Assembly: GCF_047275745.1 (NCBI RefSeq)
Contig: NZ_JBKQWU010000013.1
Coordinates: forward strand, 28,667 to 92,666
Direction: 5' to 3'
Source of the DNA: Amaricoccus sp047275745
GTDB taxonomy: Bacteria; Pseudomonadota; Alphaproteobacteria; Rhodobacterales; Rhodobacteraceae
DNA: 64,000 bases
The position numbers and the translations under genes are program-made. Shown here piece by piece: positions 62,260 through 64,000 of this stretch. The notes under the pieces are model-generated. The model was not told the DNA's origin, ran no database searches, and saw nothing but the letters and a program-made list of their open reading frames with translations. Every line of letters starts with the position of its first letter. Within the stretch, counting starts at the first letter, position 1.

Positions 62260-62946
62260 GTGCCTGAGGCGGTGGCCCATCCGGACGAGGGCGGCGTGGC
62301 GCTGCCGGCCGCCTGGGCCGGCGCCGGCGCGGACCCCGCCGTCCCGCTCGCCCACGCCGCCGCCCGCCGCGCCGCCGGCGCCGAGGTCTACCCGCCCGAA
62401 CCGCTCACCTTCCGCGCGCTCGAACTGACCCCGCCCGAGGCGGTCCGCGTCGTCCTGCTCGGCCAGGACCCCTACCACGGGCCCGGGCAGGCGGAGGGCC
62501 TCAGCTTCTCCGTGCCGGAGGGCGTTCGGGTCCCGCCCTCCCTCCGCAACATCTTCCGCGAGCTTTCCGCCGATCTCGGCCTGCCCACGCCCGCCCCCGG
62601 CCACCTCGGCCTCTGGGCCCGGCGCGGCGTGCTGCTCCTCAACGCCGTGATGACCGTCGAACAGGGCAAGGCCGGCGCGCACCGTCGCCGGGGCTGGGAG
62701 AGCTTCACTGACCGGCTGATCTCCCATGTCGCGACGCTCGACCAGCCCGTCGTCTACCTCCTCTGGGGTGCCTACGCCCAGGCGAAGGCGCCGCTCCTGA
62801 CCAACCCGCGCCACCTCGTCCTGCGCGCGCCCCACCCCTCGCCCCTCTCCGCCCACCGCGGTTTCCTAGGCGCCCGCCCGTTCTCTCAGGCGAATGCCTT
62901 CCTCGAAACGGCGGGCGAGTCCCCGATCGACTGGAGCCTCGCCTGA
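62260..62946 (+). CDS. ung: Uracil-DNA glycosylase (Ung family 1)
   Basis: Ung removes uracil from DNA. The 228-residue protein has the catalytic motif GQDPYHGPGQAEGLSFSV (Asp-Pro-Tyr) and HPSPLSAHRGF near the C-terminus, plus LLLNAVMTVEQG, where family 1 often has LLLN. The start is GTG at 62260, 27 bases after the leuB stop. The protein is Ala/Pro-rich, reflecting high GC. Confidence 0.92.
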   Translation: MPEAVAHPDEGGVALPAAWAGAGADPAVPLAHAAARRAAGAEVYPPEPLTFRALELTPPEAVRVVLLGQDPYHGPGQAEGLSFSVPEGVRVPPSLRNIFRELSADLGLPTPAPGHLGLWARRGVLLLNAVMTVEQGKAGAHRRRGWESFTDRLISHVATLDQPVVYLLWGAYAQAKAPLLTNPRHLVLRAPHPSPLSAHRGFLGARPFSQANAFLETAGESPIDWSLA

Positions 62947-63070
62947 GCCTCGCTCCGGCGTGACGCCCGGCGCCACCCGCCGGCCCGAGGCGGCGCATGA
63001 CATTTCCCGCCCAAACCCGCGCGACCGCTCTTGCAGCGGACGCCAGAACCGCGTAAATGCCCGCCTTGTT

Positions 63071-63147
63071 CGGAGTGTAGCGCAGCCTGGTAGCGCACCT
63101 GCTTCGGGAGCAGGGGGTCGGAGGTTCGAATCCTCTCACTCCGACCA
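63071..63147 (+). tRNA. tRNA-Pro (anticodon CGG)
   Basis: This 77-base tRNA includes an encoded CCA. Acceptor arms CGGAGTG / CACTCCG, D-arm AGCGCAGCCTGGTAGCGC, anticodon loop TTCGGGA between CTGC and GCAG (anticodon CGG) and T-loop GTTCGAATC are all present. An integrase fragment follows, so its 3' end is a likely integration site. Confidence 0.96.
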
Positions 63148-63269
63148 CTTCCAAATCGGTGGTCCAAAAATAGTACCGCAAGATCAAGGCGTTAACTGCC
63201 ATCGATCTTTCGGCCTTCCCGAGATGCCCGAAAATCCCGTAACATTCACGGGGTTCTGAGGGCGGAACA

Positions 63270-63888
63270 TTGGGGATCAGCAACGATCGGGGGCGCTGGT
63301 ATCTCGTCAAGCGAGTTCCGCGGCGCTTCGAGCATCTGGACCCGCGCGTGATCGTGCGGATCGCGCTCCGCACCGATAGCCGGCGCGAAGCCGAGGCGAA
63401 GGCGCCGGCCGTCGAGGCCGAGCTCCGCGCCTATTGGGAAGGCCTCGCCGCCGACGACAAGCCGGGCGCCGCAGCGCGATTCGACTCCGCCGTCCGGCTC
63501 GCCGAGGCGCGCGGCGTCCCTTACCGTCCGGCGGCCGAGCTCGCCGCCGGCCGCTCGACGAGCTCTTGCGCCGTTACGAGGCGCTTGTCGCTGGGGGCTC
63601 GCTGGCGCCGAAGGCCGAGGCCGCCGCCGTTCTCGGCGCCGTCGATGCCCCGCGCTTCACCCTTTCGACCGGGCTCGACGAATTCTTCGAGCTCACCCGC
63701 GAGCGGACGGTTCACAGGGCCGACCGCGCCCGCCGGCGATGGGAGAATCAACGCCGCGCGTCGGTAAAAAATGCGATCGACGTGATCGGCGACAAGTTCC
63801 TCGACGAGATCACCCGCGACGACGCCCTCGCCTTCCGCAAATGGTGGGTTGACCGGATGATTTCGGAAAGTCGCAAGCCGAACACCGT
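63270..63888 (+). pseudogene. Tyrosine recombinase (phage-type integrase) remnant, frameshifted and cut by an IS
   Basis: The first frame (to about 63550) encodes the basic N-terminal part of DUF6538/phage-integrase proteins (GRWYLVKRVPRRFEHLDPRV, then SRREAEAKAPAVEAEL). Near 63550 the reading moves to another frame (PLDELLRRYEALVAGGSL), consistent with one missing base. That frame continues through a SAM-like core-binding domain (DEITRDDALAFRKWWVDRM) until an IS sequence replaces it at 63889. The catalytic domain lies beyond the insertion, outside the window or lost. Location just after tRNA-Pro fits tRNA-targeted integration. Confidence 0.8.
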
Positions 63889-64000
63889 TGACCTGCCCCC
63901 CGGAAACTCCCTCGCTCTGATGTAGGGTCTGCTCGACCTCGAAGGAGCAGACGAATGAGAAAGAGCCGATTTTCCGAGACGCAGATCATTTCGATGATCA
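63889..64000 (+). mobile_element. IS3-family insertion sequence, left end (truncated by the window)
   Basis: The sequence changes at TGACCTGCCCCCCGG, which resembles the terminal inverted repeats of the IS407 group of IS3 elements. The orfA start follows 66 bases later. The right end and target duplication are outside the window. It interrupts the integrase frame after about residue 200. Confidence 0.75.
63955..64000 (+). CDS. IS3-family transposase OrfA, N-terminal fragment
   Basis: The ATG at 63955 follows GAAGGAG. The 15 visible residues (MRKSRFSETQIISMI) match the N-terminus of IS3/IS407 OrfA proteins, which carry a helix-turn-helix. The window ends inside the gene. Confidence 0.82.
   Translation, partial: MRKSRFSETQIISMI

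Overview
The window looks like chromosome of a high-GC alphaproteobacterium, most likely in or near the Rhodobacterales (Rhodobacteraceae/Paracoccaceae). This rests on the mnmE-mnmG-rsmG-parA-parB cluster with two intact parS sites, the hemW-rdgB-rph block divergent from hrcA-grpE, the ptsN-hpf-rpoN-lptBAC-kdsD block, an invasion-associated-locus-B protein, a VPxxx-type C-terminal sorting tail, and leuD and leuB separated by an endonuclease/exonuclease-family gene. Base composition is GC-rich throughout (judged by eye, not computed). It is draft sequence: one N at 59952 is flanked by two identical 83-base copies.

Layout. 1-4427: tRNA-modification and chromosome-partition cluster. 4485-9010: hemW, rdgB, rph facing away from hrcA-grpE, the latter behind a heat-shock-type promoter. 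9017-13709: DedA protein, mutS, a frameshifted secreted protein and a VOC protein. 13758-17030: dnaK-dnaJ behind a second heat-shock-type promoter of matching architecture. 17146-22961: DUF2254 membrane protein, alkB, SH3 protein, thioesterase, cysQ, kdsB, galU. 23460-30021: ptsN, hpf, rpoN, lptB, lptA, lptC, kdsD, ribonuclease D and tRNA-Leu, all on the minus strand. 30300-38909: NDUFA9-like SDR, uppP, gltD, GFA protein, gltB. 39000-43305: mtgA, a GST resembling FzlA, queG, a TPR protein and an SDR.

43469-53384 is rich in envelope and secreted functions: a YjbH/YjbF pair, a small secreted protein, two L,D-transpeptidases with twin-arginine-like leaders, a CAP-domain lipoprotein, asparaginase II, an ECF sigma factor with no visible anti-sigma gene, an IalB protein, rlmN and a LysE exporter. 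53475-62232 holds leuC, leuD and leuB. About 4 kb of accessory genes (a PACE efflux protein with a divergent LysR regulator, and a PQQ dehydrogenase with a separate membrane protein) lie between leuC and leuD. The window ends with ung, tRNA-Pro and the edge of a mobile region: an integrase broken by a frameshift and by an IS3-family insertion.

How the genes connect: kdsD, kdsB, lptA, lptB and lptC serve LPS Kdo synthesis and transport; uppP, mtgA, the L,D-transpeptidases and probably the FzlA-like protein serve the cell wall and division; hrcA, grpE, dnaK and dnaJ form the chaperone regulon; gltB and gltD assimilate ammonia. Most of the window is ordinary core genome. I found no clearly new multigene system. 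The best leads are the regulatory sequences around the leu genes, the broken sorting-signal protein, the envelope cluster, and the island edge at the right end.
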